This document shows positions 47,080-55,750 of a stretch of 64,000 bases of DNA, piece after piece. This DNA is from Nocardia goodfellowii. GTDB lineage: Bacteria > Actinomycetota > Actinomycetes > Mycobacteriales > Mycobacteriaceae. Each line of letters starts with the position of its first letter. Positions within the stretch are counted from its first letter, which is position 1. Both the position numbers and the translations under genes were made by a program. The notes beneath the pieces are model-generated. The model did no database searches. It saw nothing but the letters and a program-made list of their open reading frames with translations, and was not told where the DNA came from. Location of the stretch: the NCBI RefSeq assembly GCF_017875645.1, contig NZ_JAGGMR010000001.1, forward strand, positions 2,604,001-2,668,000, in the 5' to 3' direction.

Positions 47080-47443
47080 GAGTCTCGTCAGTCCTCTGGT
47101 CGGTGTGTCAAATGTCGGTGCCGTTGGGGGGTGGGCGGCGGGTCGGCCTGGCCCGTCAGTTCACATGGCGGGTCCGCAGCACGCTCCATGGTAATTGCCG
47201 GGCCCATGGTAGGCGCCGGTGACCAGCGACGAACGGCACGCCCCGGATCTGTCGCGTATGCGGCGGCTTTCTTCTCTCACCGTAGCCGAGCAGGACGACT
47301 CACGTCGCTTACGATGGGATGCGTCCGCCGTGTCGAGGGCGGCGGGGCAGCGCAGCTCGCAGGCCCTTCTCCGGGCGGGGACGGTAGTGGTTCGGCCCGG
47401 GGATCGGGTGGGTGAATTCAGTGAGCAAGGAGCAGCGGGCAGC
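47080..47443. other. intergenic region secA1 to WS/DGAT gene
   Basis: 364 bp. An in-frame extension of the downstream gene reaches back to 47219, but it is of low complexity and lacks family similarity. The octamer CCATGGTA occurs twice 19 bp apart (47188 and 47207), and TTACGATGG near 47308 could be a -10. No strong element is otherwise visible. Confidence 0.4.
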
Positions 47444-48844
47444 GTGATCACGAGGTTGACGCCGCAGGACGCGTCCTTCTTCCGGCTGGAGTCGAGCAGC
47501 AATCCGATGCACATCGGCGCGCTCGCGATCGTGCGGAACGCCGATGACCAGCCGGGCATCGATTACGACCGCCTGGTGGATCTGGTCGAGAGCCGCCTGC
47601 CGCTGGTGCCGCGCTATCGCCGCAAGGTCCGTGAGATCCCGTTCGCGCTGGGCCGCCCGGTCTGGGTGGAGGACAGCGGTTTCGACATCACCTATCACGT
47701 CCGGCGTTCGGCGCTGCCGCATCCGGGCACCGACGAACAGCTGCACGATCTGGTGGCGCGGCTGGCGTCACGCCCCCTGGATCAGACCCGCCCGCTGTGG
47801 GAGATGTATCTGATCGAGGGTCTGTCGGGGGATCGGTCCGCGATCTTCACCAAAACTCATTCGGCGCTGGTGGACGGGGACAGCGCGCTCGAGATCGGGC
47901 ACGTCATCCTGGACGCGAGTGTCGCGCCGCGCGGGCTGGCCGACGACGCCTGGGTCGCGCCGCGCGAACCTCGCGACACCGAACTCCTGCTCGGCGCGCT
48001 GACCCATCTGATCGCGCAGCCGCGGGAGGTGCTCGAGGTCGCCCGCGATGCCAGCGCGGACGCGTTCGCGATGGTGGCCGCCGCGGGCCGGGCGGTGGAC
48101 TCGGTGATCTCCGCGGTGCGCGCGGCCACCACCGGTGCTCCGGACAGCCCGCTCAACACCAAGACCACCCGCAATCGCCGCTTCGATGTGGTGCGCAGCG
48201 ATCTCGAGGATTACCGCGTCATCCGCAAACGGTTCGACTGCTCGATCAACGACGCCATCCTGGCGGTGGTCACAGGGGCCCTACGCAACTGGCTGCTTTC
48301 GCGCGGCGAATCGCTCACCGAGTCCTCGACGGTGCGCGCCGTGGTCCCGATGTCGGTGTATGTAGAAGGCGGCGACGAGCTGAAACCGGCGAGCGAGGTG
48401 TCCTCGTTCCTCATCGATCTGCCGGTGGGCGAACCCAATCCGGTGATGCGGCTGTCGCATATCGCGCACGCGACCGAGGCCGACGGCAAGCGCCGGCGCG
48501 GGGTACGGGCGCGCACCCTGGTGCACATGGCCGGATTCGCACCGGCGAGCCTGCACGCCATGAGTGTGCGCGCGGCGAGTACTTTCGCAGAGCACACGTT
48601 CAATTTGGTGATCACCAATGCGCCGGGTCCGCAGACGCCGATGTTCATCGGCGGCGCGCGGATGCTGGAGATGTATCCGGTGTCGCCGTTGCTGCGCAAT
48701 CAGGCCTCGAGCATCGGGATCACGTCCTACGACGGACAGGTGTTCTACGGACTCAACGCCGATCGCGACGCGATGGCCGACATCGGCGTGCTGGCCGCCG
48801 CGGTACACGAATCCATGGAGGAGATGCTCGGTGCCTGTGTCTGA
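47444..48844 (+). CDS. WS/DGAT-family acyltransferase-like protein (Tgs3-like)
   Basis: A 466-residue wax ester synthase/diacylglycerol acyltransferase family protein. It opens VITRLTPQDASFFRLESSSNPMHIGAL, followed by GRPVWVEDSGFDITYHVRRSALPHPG, RPLWEMYLIEGL, and a C-terminal ITNAPGPQTPMFIGGARMLEMYPVSPLL. The usual catalytic HHxxxDG appears as THSALVDG, so the first His is replaced by Thr while the second and the DG are kept. I chose the GTG at 47444 with AGGAG upstream, matching the start of Rv3234c as I recall it. It overlaps the next gene by 14 bp. Confidence 0.88.
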   Translation: MITRLTPQDASFFRLESSSNPMHIGALAIVRNADDQPGIDYDRLVDLVESRLPLVPRYRRKVREIPFALGRPVWVEDSGFDITYHVRRSALPHPGTDEQLHDLVARLASRPLDQTRPLWEMYLIEGLSGDRSAIFTKTHSALVDGDSALEIGHVILDASVAPRGLADDAWVAPREPRDTELLLGALTHLIAQPREVLEVARDASADAFAMVAAAGRAVDSVISAVRAATTGAPDSPLNTKTTRNRRFDVVRSDLEDYRVIRKRFDCSINDAILAVVTGALRNWLLSRGESLTESSTVRAVVPMSVYVEGGDELKPASEVSSFLIDLPVGEPNPVMRLSHIAHATEADGKRRRGVRARTLVHMAGFAPASLHAMSVRAASTFAEHTFNLVITNAPGPQTPMFIGGARMLEMYPVSPLLRNQASSIGITSYDGQVFYGLNADRDAMADIGVLAAAVHESMEEMLGACV

Positions 48845-49394
48845 CGAGAAGACGCGCGTCTACATTCCGGCCACGGTGCCGTTGCTGCGCAGGCTGGTCG
48901 CCGACCGTGAGATCTTCCCGCTCGGCGCGACCGCGTTCGCGGTCACGCCGGCGTTGCGCGAGGCCTACGCTTCCGGCGACGACGACGAGTTGGCCGAGGT
49001 GGCGATGCTGGAGGCGGCCCGGGCTTCGCTGCGGCTGCTCGCCGGTGAACGCGATGATGCCGAGGATGTCGCCGAGCCCGCGGCGGGTGCGAACCCGCCG
49101 AGCCGGCCGATCTACCGCCGCGCGGTGATCGCCGCCGATGTCGTCGGGGCCAAGCACCGCCCGGATCTGGACGACGCGGTGGTGAAACTCGCCGGGCCGG
49201 TCGCTTACAACCAGATCGCGTCGGTGCATGTCGACCTGGCCGACGCCGAACCGCAGGTGGCGAAGGCCGTCGATGTCATCGATGCCGCCGACCTGGGCGA
49301 TGCCGACGCCGAGTTCGTGCTCGGCGACGCCGAAGATCACCAGCTGGCCTGGTATGCGGCGCAGGAACTGCCGTTCTTGCTGGACCTGCTGTGA
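48831..49394 (+). CDS. Rv3231c-like conserved hypothetical protein
   Basis: A 187-residue protein with [65 protein letters not shown], then [11 protein letters not shown] and a long acidic second half ([52 protein letters not shown]). The pattern is conserved next to the desaturase reductase in mycobacteria; I believe it is the DUF6912 family. Function is unknown. Its GTG start lies within the preceding gene behind GAGGAG, indicating coupling. Confidence 0.82.
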   Translation: MPVSDEKTRVYIPATVPLLRRLVADREIFPLGATAFAVTPALREAYASGDDDELAEVAMLEAARASLRLLAGERDDAEDVAEPAAGANPPSRPIYRRAVIAADVVGAKHRPDLDDAVVKLAGPVAYNQIASVHVDLADAEPQVAKAVDVIDAADLGDADAEFVLGDAEDHQLAWYAAQELPFLLDLL

Positions 49395-49413
49395 TGCCCT
49401 GGTAGGGCGCGCT

Positions 49414-49434
49414 AACCTACGATGCCGTAACCTT
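49414..49434. promoter_or_regulatory. desaturase-type operator upstream of the reductase
   Basis: CCTACGATGCCGTAACC with the dyad TACG-N4-CGTA. The same dyad occurs in front of the second desaturase (52283-52294), a strong sign that one regulator controls both. Confidence 0.65.
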
Positions 49435-49503
49435 GGGTCCAACGCAGTCGCACGGAGTGAGTCTTGCGACCTGCAAATCAGACACAGGAGATATACGGCA
49501 CCG

Positions 49504-50640
49504 ATGGTCTTCAAGAATGTGCGCGAGTGGCTGGAGGCGCCGGCCGCGAGTGTCGCCGATCGAGGCGGCCGGCTGAACGTTTTGCGGGGCGCTGTCGCCC
49601 GCGTGACCACACCGCTGTTGCCCGACGACTACCTGCACCTGGCCAACCCGCTGTGGTCGGCACGTGAGCTGCGCGGCCGAGTTGTCGAGGTGCGCAAGGA
49701 AACCGCGGATTCGGCGACCCTGGTGATCAAGCCGGGCTGGGGTTTCGATTTCAAATACCAGCCGGGCCAGTACATCGGCATCGGCATTCTGGTCGAGGGG
49801 CGCTGGCATTGGCGCTCCTACTCGCTGACCTGCCCGCCGAACTGGTCCGAACCGGGCCACGGCGGCAAGCGCGTCATCTCCATCGCGGTGAAGGCGATGC
49901 CGGAGGGCTTCCTGTCCAGCCACCTGGTCAACGGCGTGCAGCCGGGAGCCATCATCCGGTTGCAGGCGCCGCAGGGCGGTTTCGTCATGTCGTTCCCGCC
50001 GCCGGACAAGGTGCTGTTCCTCACCGCGGGCAGCGGCATCACTCCGGTGATGTCCATGCTGCGCGGAATGGACCGGCGCGAGCAGGTCACCGATGTGGTG
50101 CACCTGCACTCCGCGCGCACCGCCGACGATGTGATGTTCGGCAACGAATTGCGCGCGCTGCACGACCGGCATCCGAGCTTCAGCACGCATCTGCATCTCA
50201 CCGGCGAGAACGGCAAGTTCAAGCTGACGGATCTGGACGAGCGCTTCCCGGATTGGCGCGAGCGCGAGACCTGGGCCTGTGGCCCGGCGGCGATGCTGGA
50301 CGAGATCGAGCAGTATTGGCGTGAGGCGGGTCTGTCCGACCGGTTGCACGTGGAGCGCTTCGAGGCGGAACGTTCCGCCGTGGGTGAGGGCGGCACCGTC
50401 ACTTTCGCCAAATCGGACCGCACGGTCGAGGTCGACGGGGCGACCAGCCTGCTCGAAGCGGGCGAGTCGGCCGGGGTTCAGATGCCGTTCGGCTGCCGGA
50501 TGGGTATCTGCCAAACCTGTGTGCTCACATTGAGTTCCGGGCACGCCCGCGACTTGCGCAACGGTGACGAGAAGCGTGAAGGCGACAAAGTGCAAACTTG
50601 CATTTCCGCCGCCGCCGGAGATTGCACGCTCGATATCTGA
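49504..50640 (+). CDS. ferredoxin reductase for acyl-CoA desaturase (Rv3230c-like)
   Basis: A 378-residue fused reductase. A flavin domain (about 60-160, with RSYSLTCPP for FAD and GFLSSHLV), an NAD(P) domain ([19 protein letters not shown] and [12 protein letters not shown]), and a C-terminal plant-type [2Fe-2S] ferredoxin domain with cysteines in [14 protein letters not shown] and VQTCIS are visible. It passes electrons from NADPH to a membrane desaturase; in mycobacteria it is paired with DesA3. I chose the ATG at 49504 ([10 protein letters not shown]). AGGAG lies 13 nt upstream, a little far. Confidence 0.93.
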   Translation: MVFKNVREWLEAPAASVADRGGRLNVLRGAVARVTTPLLPDDYLHLANPLWSARELRGRVVEVRKETADSATLVIKPGWGFDFKYQPGQYIGIGILVEGRWHWRSYSLTCPPNWSEPGHGGKRVISIAVKAMPEGFLSSHLVNGVQPGAIIRLQAPQGGFVMSFPPPDKVLFLTAGSGITPVMSMLRGMDRREQVTDVVHLHSARTADDVMFGNELRALHDRHPSFSTHLHLTGENGKFKLTDLDERFPDWRERETWACGPAAMLDEIEQYWREAGLSDRLHVERFEAERSAVGEGGTVTFAKSDRTVEVDGATSLLEAGESAGVQMPFGCRMGICQTCVLTLSSGHARDLRNGDEKREGDKVQTCISAAAGDCTLDI

Positions 50641-50764
50641 GCGACATCGCTGGTAGAAACGGCGCGGCCGGGGTAACACCTATCGGCAGAGGGGCAGCGT
50701 CACAGCTGCGGGGTGGGTGAACACAGGTAAGCTCGAGCTAATTCGAGCCGACGAAGGGACCCGG

Positions 50765-52213
50765 GTGGCAATCACCGACATCAAGGCTTTCGCGCACCTC
50801 ACCGAGGCCGATATCGAGATGCTGGGCCAAGAGCTCGATGCCATCCGGCGTTCGGTCGAGCTGTCGCGTGGCGAGCGTGACGCGAAATACATCCGCCGCA
50901 CTATCGCCGCCCAGCGCGGTCTGGAAGTGGCCGGGCGCGCAATTCTTTTCGGCAGTCGCAACCGGTGGGCCTGGCTCACCGGCACCGCGCTGTTGTCGGT
51001 CGCCAAGATCGTCGAGAACATGGAGCTCGGGCACAACATCAGCCACGGGCAGTGGGACTGGATGAACGATCCGGAGATCCATTCCACGAATTGGGAATGG
51101 GATCAGACGGGTCCGTCGTCGCAGTGGCGGCGTGCGCACAATTACTCGCATCACACCTATACCAACGTGCTCGGCAAGGATGAGGATCTCGGGTTCGGCA
51201 TCCTGCGGATGACGCGTGACGAAGCCTGGCGCCCGGTGCATCTGGTGCAGCCCTTCGCCAACCTGATCCTGGCCGCCACCTTCGAGTGGGGCATCGCGCT
51301 GCACGACTGGGATGCCGAGAAGGAACTCTCCGGCGCGCCCCGCAAGTGGAACTCCGAGCCGAACAAGGAGTTCGCGCGGAAAGCGGCCCGCCAGGTCGCC
51401 AAGGATTTCGTGTTCTATCCGGCGCTCACCGGTCCGGCGTGGAAGTCCACGCTGAAGGCCAACGCCACCGCCAATCTGGCGCGCAACCTGTGGGCCTACG
51501 CGGTGATCTTCTGCGGCCACTTCCCCGACGGCGCCGAGAAGTTCACCGTCGAGCAGCTCGACGGTGAGACCAGCGGCGAGTGGTATCTGCGCCAGATGCT
51601 GGGCAGCGCAAACTTCAAGGCGGGCCCCGCGATGGCGTTCATGAGCGGCAACCTGTGCTATCAGATCGAGCACCACCTGTTCCCGGACCTGCCGAGCAAC
51701 CGGTATGCCGAGGTGTCGGTGAAGGTGCGCGAGCTGTGCGACAAGTACGACCTGCCTTACACCACCGGCTCGCTGGGCAAGCAGTATCTGCTCGCGTTCC
51801 GCACCATCCACAAGCTCGCGCTGCCGGACAAGTTCCTCAAGCGCACCGCCGACGATGCCCCGGAAACCTCCTCGGAGCGCAAGTTCGCGGGTGTCACCCT
51901 GCCCTCGCTACCGACCGCCGCGCAGATGCAGGAAACGTGGCATGACACCCACATCATTCCCGTCGATCCGGCGACCGGGCAGCGCTACGGCCTGCGCTCG
52001 GCCATGCAGGAGGCGAAGGTCGTACTGAAGGCGAAGGCCGAGCACGAGAAGGAAGTTCTGCGTGAGGCCAAGCGCGCGCTGAAGGAGAAAGCGCGCCAGG
52101 AGAAGCAGGTGCTGCGCGACGCCGGTGCGGCGCTGCAGGAGCGGGCCCGCCATGAGCAGGAAACGTTGCGGCACAAGCCGTTCTGGACGAAGTTGACCCG
52201 CCGCTTCGGATAA
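50765..52213 (+). CDS. membrane fatty acid desaturase, DesA3-type (copy 1, with C-terminal repeats)
   Basis: A 482-residue membrane di-iron desaturase. His boxes are ELGHNISHGQWDWMND, RAHNYSHHTYTN and QIEHHLFPDLPSN; membrane segments are short hydrophobic stretches around residues 60-85 and 225-260. DesA3 makes oleoyl-type delta-9 unsaturated acyl chains. I chose the GTG at 50765 (MAITDIKAFAHLTEAD, matching copy 2). The C-terminus, absent from copy 2, has three 18-residue repeats of helical, highly charged sequence (nt 52016-52177). It follows the reductase by 124 bp and is likely cotranscribed with it. Confidence 0.9.
   Translation: MAITDIKAFAHLTEADIEMLGQELDAIRRSVELSRGERDAKYIRRTIAAQRGLEVAGRAILFGSRNRWAWLTGTALLSVAKIVENMELGHNISHGQWDWMNDPEIHSTNWEWDQTGPSSQWRRAHNYSHHTYTNVLGKDEDLGFGILRMTRDEAWRPVHLVQPFANLILAATFEWGIALHDWDAEKELSGAPRKWNSEPNKEFARKAARQVAKDFVFYPALTGPAWKSTLKANATANLARNLWAYAVIFCGHFPDGAEKFTVEQLDGETSGEWYLRQMLGSANFKAGPAMAFMSGNLCYQIEHHLFPDLPSNRYAEVSVKVRELCDKYDLPYTTGSLGKQYLLAFRTIHKLALPDKFLKRTADDAPETSSERKFAGVTLPSLPTAAQMQETWHDTHIIPVDPATGQRYGLRSAMQEAKVVLKAKAEHEKEVLREAKRALKEKARQEKQVLRDAGAALQERARHEQETLRHKPFWTKLTRRFG
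52016..52177 (+). repeat. three 18-residue coding repeats in desaturase copy 1
   Basis: The 54 nt unit is repeated three times in frame. The units read KVVLKAKAEHEKEVLREA, KRALKEKARQEKQVLRDA and GAALQERARHEQETLRHK. Positions A/L, K/R, E and VLR recur; the pattern predicts one long amphipathic helix or coiled coil. Confidence 0.75.
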
Positions 52214-52278
52214 CGGCTTAGCATCGTCGGGTCACGAATTCAATGCGGGATTTGCCACACTTTCATGTCGGATCTCGC

Positions 52279-52312
52279 AACCTACGGTCTCGTAACTTAC
52301 GGTACTGTAACC
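52279..52312. promoter_or_regulatory. tandem operators at the start of desaturase copy 2
   Basis: CCTACGGTCTCGTAAC (TACG-N4-CGTA) is followed directly by TTACGGTACTGTAACC (same spacing, one arm mismatch). TACTGT (52303-52308) within the second copy is a good -10, placing the transcript start on or next to the ATG at 52316. No ribosome binding site precedes that ATG. Confidence 0.6.
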
Positions 52313-52315
52313 GAC

Positions 52316-53566
52316 ATGGCGATCTCGGATGTCAAGGAATACGCACACCTCACCCCGGAGGATGTCGAAGCGATCGGGGCCGAACTCGATGCCATTCGCC
52401 GTGAGGTCGAGTCAGCACGTGGTGAAAGCGACGCCCGCTACATCCGCAATGTGATCCGGCTACAGCGTGCCCTGGAAATCAGCGGGCGCGGTGTGCTGTT
52501 CTTCAGCCTGTTCCCGCCGGCCTGGTTCGCCGGCGCCGCACTGCTCGGCACGGCCAAGATCATCGAGAACATGGAGATCGGCCACAACGTCATGCACGGC
52601 CAGTGGGACTGGATGAACGATCCGGAAATCCACTCCACCAACTGGGAGTGGGACAACGCGGGCCCGTCCGAGCACTGGAAGATCACGCACAACTTCCTGC
52701 ACCACAAGTACACCAACGTGCTCGGCATGGACGACGACATCGGCTACGGCCTGCTGCGCGTCACCCGTGATCAGCGCTGGTCGCCGTTCTACCTGGGCCA
52801 GCCGGTGTACAACCTGCTGCTGCAGATGTTCTTCGAATACGGCGTCGCCATCCAGCATTTGGAGCTCGGCAAGGTCGCCAAGAAGAAGTGGGCGCCGGGC
52901 AGTCCCGAGCGGCTCCAGTTCGAGGAGGACCGCAGGCTGGTCCTGAAGAAGATCGGCAAGCAGGCCGCGAAGGACTACCTGATCTTCCCGCTGCTCACCG
53001 GTCCCGCCTTCTTCGGCACGCTGACCGCGAACCTGACCGCCAACGTGATCCGCAACGTGTGGACCAACGCGGTCATCTTCTGCGGCCATTTCCCCGACGG
53101 CGCCGAGAAGTTCACCCGGGGCGACGTGGACACCGAAACCCAGGGCGAGTGGTACCTGCGTCAGATGCTGGGGTCGGCCAACATCTCCGGTGGCAAGCTC
53201 ATGCACTTCATGACCGGCAACCTCAGCCACCAGATCGAGCACCACCTGTTCCCGGACCTGCCGTCCAACCGCCTGGCCGGTATCGCGGTCCGGGTGAGAG
53301 CCATGTGCGACAAGTACGACCTGCCCTACACCACCGGATCGCTGCCGGTGCAGTACTTCAAGTCGTGGCGCACCATCATGAAGCTGTCGCTGCCCAACAA
53401 GTACCTGCGCCACACCACCGACGACGCGCCGGAAACCAAGTCGGAGAAGGCTTTCGGCGGTGCGCCCGTGATCGACCCGGCCACCGGACAGCGTCGCGGC
53501 CTGCGCACGGCCCTCACCGAGGGTCGGCGCCGGATCAGCCGTCGCCGCGAACCGGTGTCGGTCTAA
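52316..53566 (+). CDS. membrane fatty acid desaturase, DesA3-type (copy 2)
   Basis: A 416-residue paralogue of copy 1. His boxes are EIGHNVMHGQWDWMND, ITHNFLHHKYTN and QIEHHLFPDLPSN. It lacks the C-terminal repeats and ends in a basic tail (RRRISRRREPVSV). The ATG at 52316 gives MAISDVKEYAHLTPED, matching copy 1, but has no ribosome binding site, which suggests a leaderless transcript. A longer frame from ATG 52265 would translate through both operators. The gene has its own tandem operators, so it may be controlled independently of copy 1. Confidence 0.92.
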   Translation: MAISDVKEYAHLTPEDVEAIGAELDAIRREVESARGESDARYIRNVIRLQRALEISGRGVLFFSLFPPAWFAGAALLGTAKIIENMEIGHNVMHGQWDWMNDPEIHSTNWEWDNAGPSEHWKITHNFLHHKYTNVLGMDDDIGYGLLRVTRDQRWSPFYLGQPVYNLLLQMFFEYGVAIQHLELGKVAKKKWAPGSPERLQFEEDRRLVLKKIGKQAAKDYLIFPLLTGPAFFGTLTANLTANVIRNVWTNAVIFCGHFPDGAEKFTRGDVDTETQGEWYLRQMLGSANISGGKLMHFMTGNLSHQIEHHLFPDLPSNRLAGIAVRVRAMCDKYDLPYTTGSLPVQYFKSWRTIMKLSLPNKYLRHTTDDAPETKSEKAFGGAPVIDPATGQRRGLRTALTEGRRRISRRREPVSV

Positions 53567-53647
53567 GTAACCCGGCGCGCCGGTCGGCCTCGATCGGCGC
53601 GGTGGCCCCCTCGCCGGATTCCGCCTCGCCACTGCTTGACTGAACCG

Positions 53648-54277
53648 GTGAGTGCTGAGCAGTTGTACGAGATCATCCGGCGGCGCCGGGATGTGCGGGC
53701 GGAGTTCACCGGCGATCCGGTGGACGAGGCCACCCTGCTGCGCATCCTGGACGCCGCCCATCGTGCGCCGAGTGTCGGGAACTCGCAGCCATGGGACTTC
53801 ATCGTGGTGCGGGATCCGGGGACGCTCGGCAAGTTCGCCGACCATGTCGCGGAGAAGCGCGTCGAGTTCCACGCCGCCCTGCCGCCCGAGCGGGCCGCCA
53901 CCTTCGACCCCATCAAGATCGAAGGCATCACCGAGTCGGGTACCGGCATCGTCGTCACCTATCAGCACGACCGCGGCGGCCCGCAGGTGCTCGGCCGCGC
54001 GACGATCCCCGAAACCGGGGTGTACTCAGCGGTTCTCGCGATCCAGAATCTCTGGCTCGCGGCCACCGCCGAGGGGATCGGCGTCGGCTGGGTCTCCTTC
54101 TACGACCCGGAATTCCTCACCGCCCTGGTCGGCCTGCCCGGCGGCATCCAGCCGGTCGCCTGGCTGTGCGTCGGCCCAGTGCGCGAGTTCCAGGAGGTCC
54201 CCGACCTGGAACGCTTCGGCTGGCGTGCCGGTCGGCCGTTGTCGGAAGCCATCCACCGGGAGACCTTCGGCGGCTAG
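53648..54277 (+). CDS. bluB: 5,6-dimethylbenzimidazole synthase
   Basis: A 209-residue BluB flavoenzyme (nitroreductase fold) that fragments FMNH2 to make the lower ligand of vitamin B12. It has RRDVRAEFTGDPVDEATLLRILDAAHRAPSVGNSQPWDFIVVRD, GTGIVVTYQHDRGGPQVLGR, YSAVLAIQNLWLAATAEGIGVGWVSFYDP and the C-terminal WRAGRPL. I chose the GTG at 53648; a TTG at 53636 would add MTEP. The other corrinoid genes are not in the window. Confidence 0.9.
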   Translation: MSAEQLYEIIRRRRDVRAEFTGDPVDEATLLRILDAAHRAPSVGNSQPWDFIVVRDPGTLGKFADHVAEKRVEFHAALPPERAATFDPIKIEGITESGTGIVVTYQHDRGGPQVLGRATIPETGVYSAVLAIQNLWLAATAEGIGVGWVSFYDPEFLTALVGLPGGIQPVAWLCVGPVREFQEVPDLERFGWRAGRPLSEAIHRETFGG

Positions 54278-54329
54278 GACCGGCGCGGCAATACCGTTGC
54301 GTACGCCCGTGATCCGGTACCTTGTGCCG

Positions 54330-54707
54330 GTGGACCGCACTGCCGTGCAGGCATGGGTGGAGGAATACGAGCGGGCCTGGCGTACGCCGGGCACGGAATC
54401 GCTCGACGGCCTCTTCGCACCCGGCGTGGGATATCTGGTGTCGCCCTGGGCCGATCCGATCGACGGCCTCGAAGCGTTGGCCGAGTTCTGGGACAAAGGG
54501 CGCGACGGACCGGACGAGGCCTTCACGATGGAAGCCGAAGTCGTCGCGGTAGACGGGGATACGGCCGTCGTCCGGGTCGAGGTGGAGTACGAGCACGACG
54601 ACCCCGCGCACTGGCGGGACCTGTGGATCCTGTGTTTCGACTCGGTCGGCCGCTGCACCTGGTTCGAGGAATGGCCGTTCGCGCCCAAGCAGGCCGACGG
54701 GCACTAA
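54330..54707 (+). CDS. NTF2-like (SnoaL-type) protein
   Basis: A 125-residue protein with the NTF2-like alpha+beta cone: VQAWVEEYERAWRTPGTESLDGLFAPGVGYLVSPWADPIDGLEALAEFWDKG and VRVEVEYEHDDPAHWRDLWILCFDSVGRCTWFEEWPF. This resembles the polyketide cyclase/SnoaL-like group of uncharacterised actinobacterial proteins. The start is uncertain among GTGs at 54309, 54324 and 54330; none has a good ribosome binding site. The function is not inferable. It is convergent with rsgA (4-bp overlap). Confidence 0.75.
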   Translation: MDRTAVQAWVEEYERAWRTPGTESLDGLFAPGVGYLVSPWADPIDGLEALAEFWDKGRDGPDEAFTMEAEVVAVDGDTAVVRVEVEYEHDDPAHWRDLWILCFDSVGRCTWFEEWPFAPKQADGH

Positions 54708-55750
54708 TCGGCGGGACGCTGCCAGGATTCGTTGGAAGTCAACGCGGTCAGCAGGATTCGGATGGCCTCGACCCGGCGTTCCTTGCCCGGGAGCTGATCC
54801 AGGGCGCATTCCGGGTCGGCGGGCGGCCCGAGATGGGTGCAGCCGCGCGGGCAGTCCTGGATCGCGTCGGCGAGGTCGGTGAAGGCGGCGATCACGTCGT
54901 CGGGGGTGATGTGGGCCAAACCGAAGGAGCGGACGCCGGGGGTGTCGATCACCCAGCCGCCCGCGGGCAAGGGCAGGGCGACGGACTGGGTGGAGGTGTG
55001 CCGGCCCTTGCCGACACCCGAGACGATGCCGACGGCTCGATCCGCGTCGGGCACAAGGCGATTCACCAACGTGGACTTGCCGACGCCGGAGTGCCCGATC
55101 AGTGCGGTGAGCTTGTGATCGAGCAGCGCGTTGACCGGTTCCAGCGGGTCGTCCACGCCGCCGTAGACGATGGTCAGGTCCAGATCGTCGAAGGCGGAGG
55201 CGAAATCGGACTCGGCGGCCAGATCGTGCTTGGTCAGGCACAGAATCGGTTGCAGCCCACCGGCATACGCGGCGACCATGGCCCGCTCCACGAATCCGGT
55301 ACGCGGCGGCGGGTCGGCGAGCGCGACCACGATGAACAGCTGCTCGGCATTGCCGACCACGACGCGTTCGAACGGATCGGTGTCATCCGCGGTGCGGCGC
55401 AATACCGTCCGGCGCTCGCCGACCCGCACGATGCGGGCCAAGCTGTCGGGTTTGCCGGACAGGTCACCGACCACGTCCACCTGGTCACCCACCACGATCG
55501 GGGTCCGGCCCAATTCGCGGGCGCGCATCGCGACGATCAAGCGCTCCGGATCCCCGCCGAGCACACACCCCCAGCGGCCGCGGTCCACCGAGACCACCAT
55601 GGCCGCCTCCGCGTCACTGTGCCGCGGACGGGTTTTCGTGCGCGGACGGGAGCTTTTACCGGGACGAACCCGGACATCGGATTCGTCGTAGCTCGACGAA
55701 CTCCGCCCGCTCAGTGCGACACTCCGCTCGGATCGAGCATCTGCTCCCAC
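54704..55750 (-). CDS. rsgA: ribosome small subunit GTPase RsgA
   Basis: A circularly permuted GTPase involved in 30S maturation. After an N-terminal OB-fold ([15 protein letters not shown] and [15 protein letters not shown]) come LTKHDL (G4), [14 protein letters not shown] (G1), and [10 protein letters not shown] (G3), then a zinc domain with [16 protein letters not shown]. Coordinates use the GTG at 55750, which overlaps aroA by 40 bp. A better-supported start may be the CTG at 55714: GCGGAG lies 7 nt upstream, and the CTGA overlaps the aroA stop. Known homologues start near this point. Confidence 0.93.
   Translation of the reverse strand: MGADARSERSVALSGRSSSSYDESDVRVRPGKSSRPRTKTRPRHSDAEAAMVVSVDRGRWGCVLGGDPERLIVAMRARELGRTPIVVGDQVDVVGDLSGKPDSLARIVRVGERRTVLRRTADDTDPFERVVVGNAEQLFIVVALADPPPRTGFVERAMVAAYAGGLQPILCLTKHDLAAESDFASAFDDLDLTIVYGGVDDPLEPVNALLDHKLTALIGHSGVGKSTLVNRLVPDADRAVGIVSGVGKGRHTSTQSVALPLPAGGWVIDTPGVRSFGLAHITPDDVIAAFTDLADAIQDCPRGCTHLGPPADPECALDQLPGKERRVEAIRILLTALTSNESWQRPAD

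Noticed and set aside
47219..47443. N-terminal extension of the WS/DGAT gene
   Set aside because: The added residues have no family similarity, and GTG 47444 has a ribosome binding site and the conserved ITRL start.
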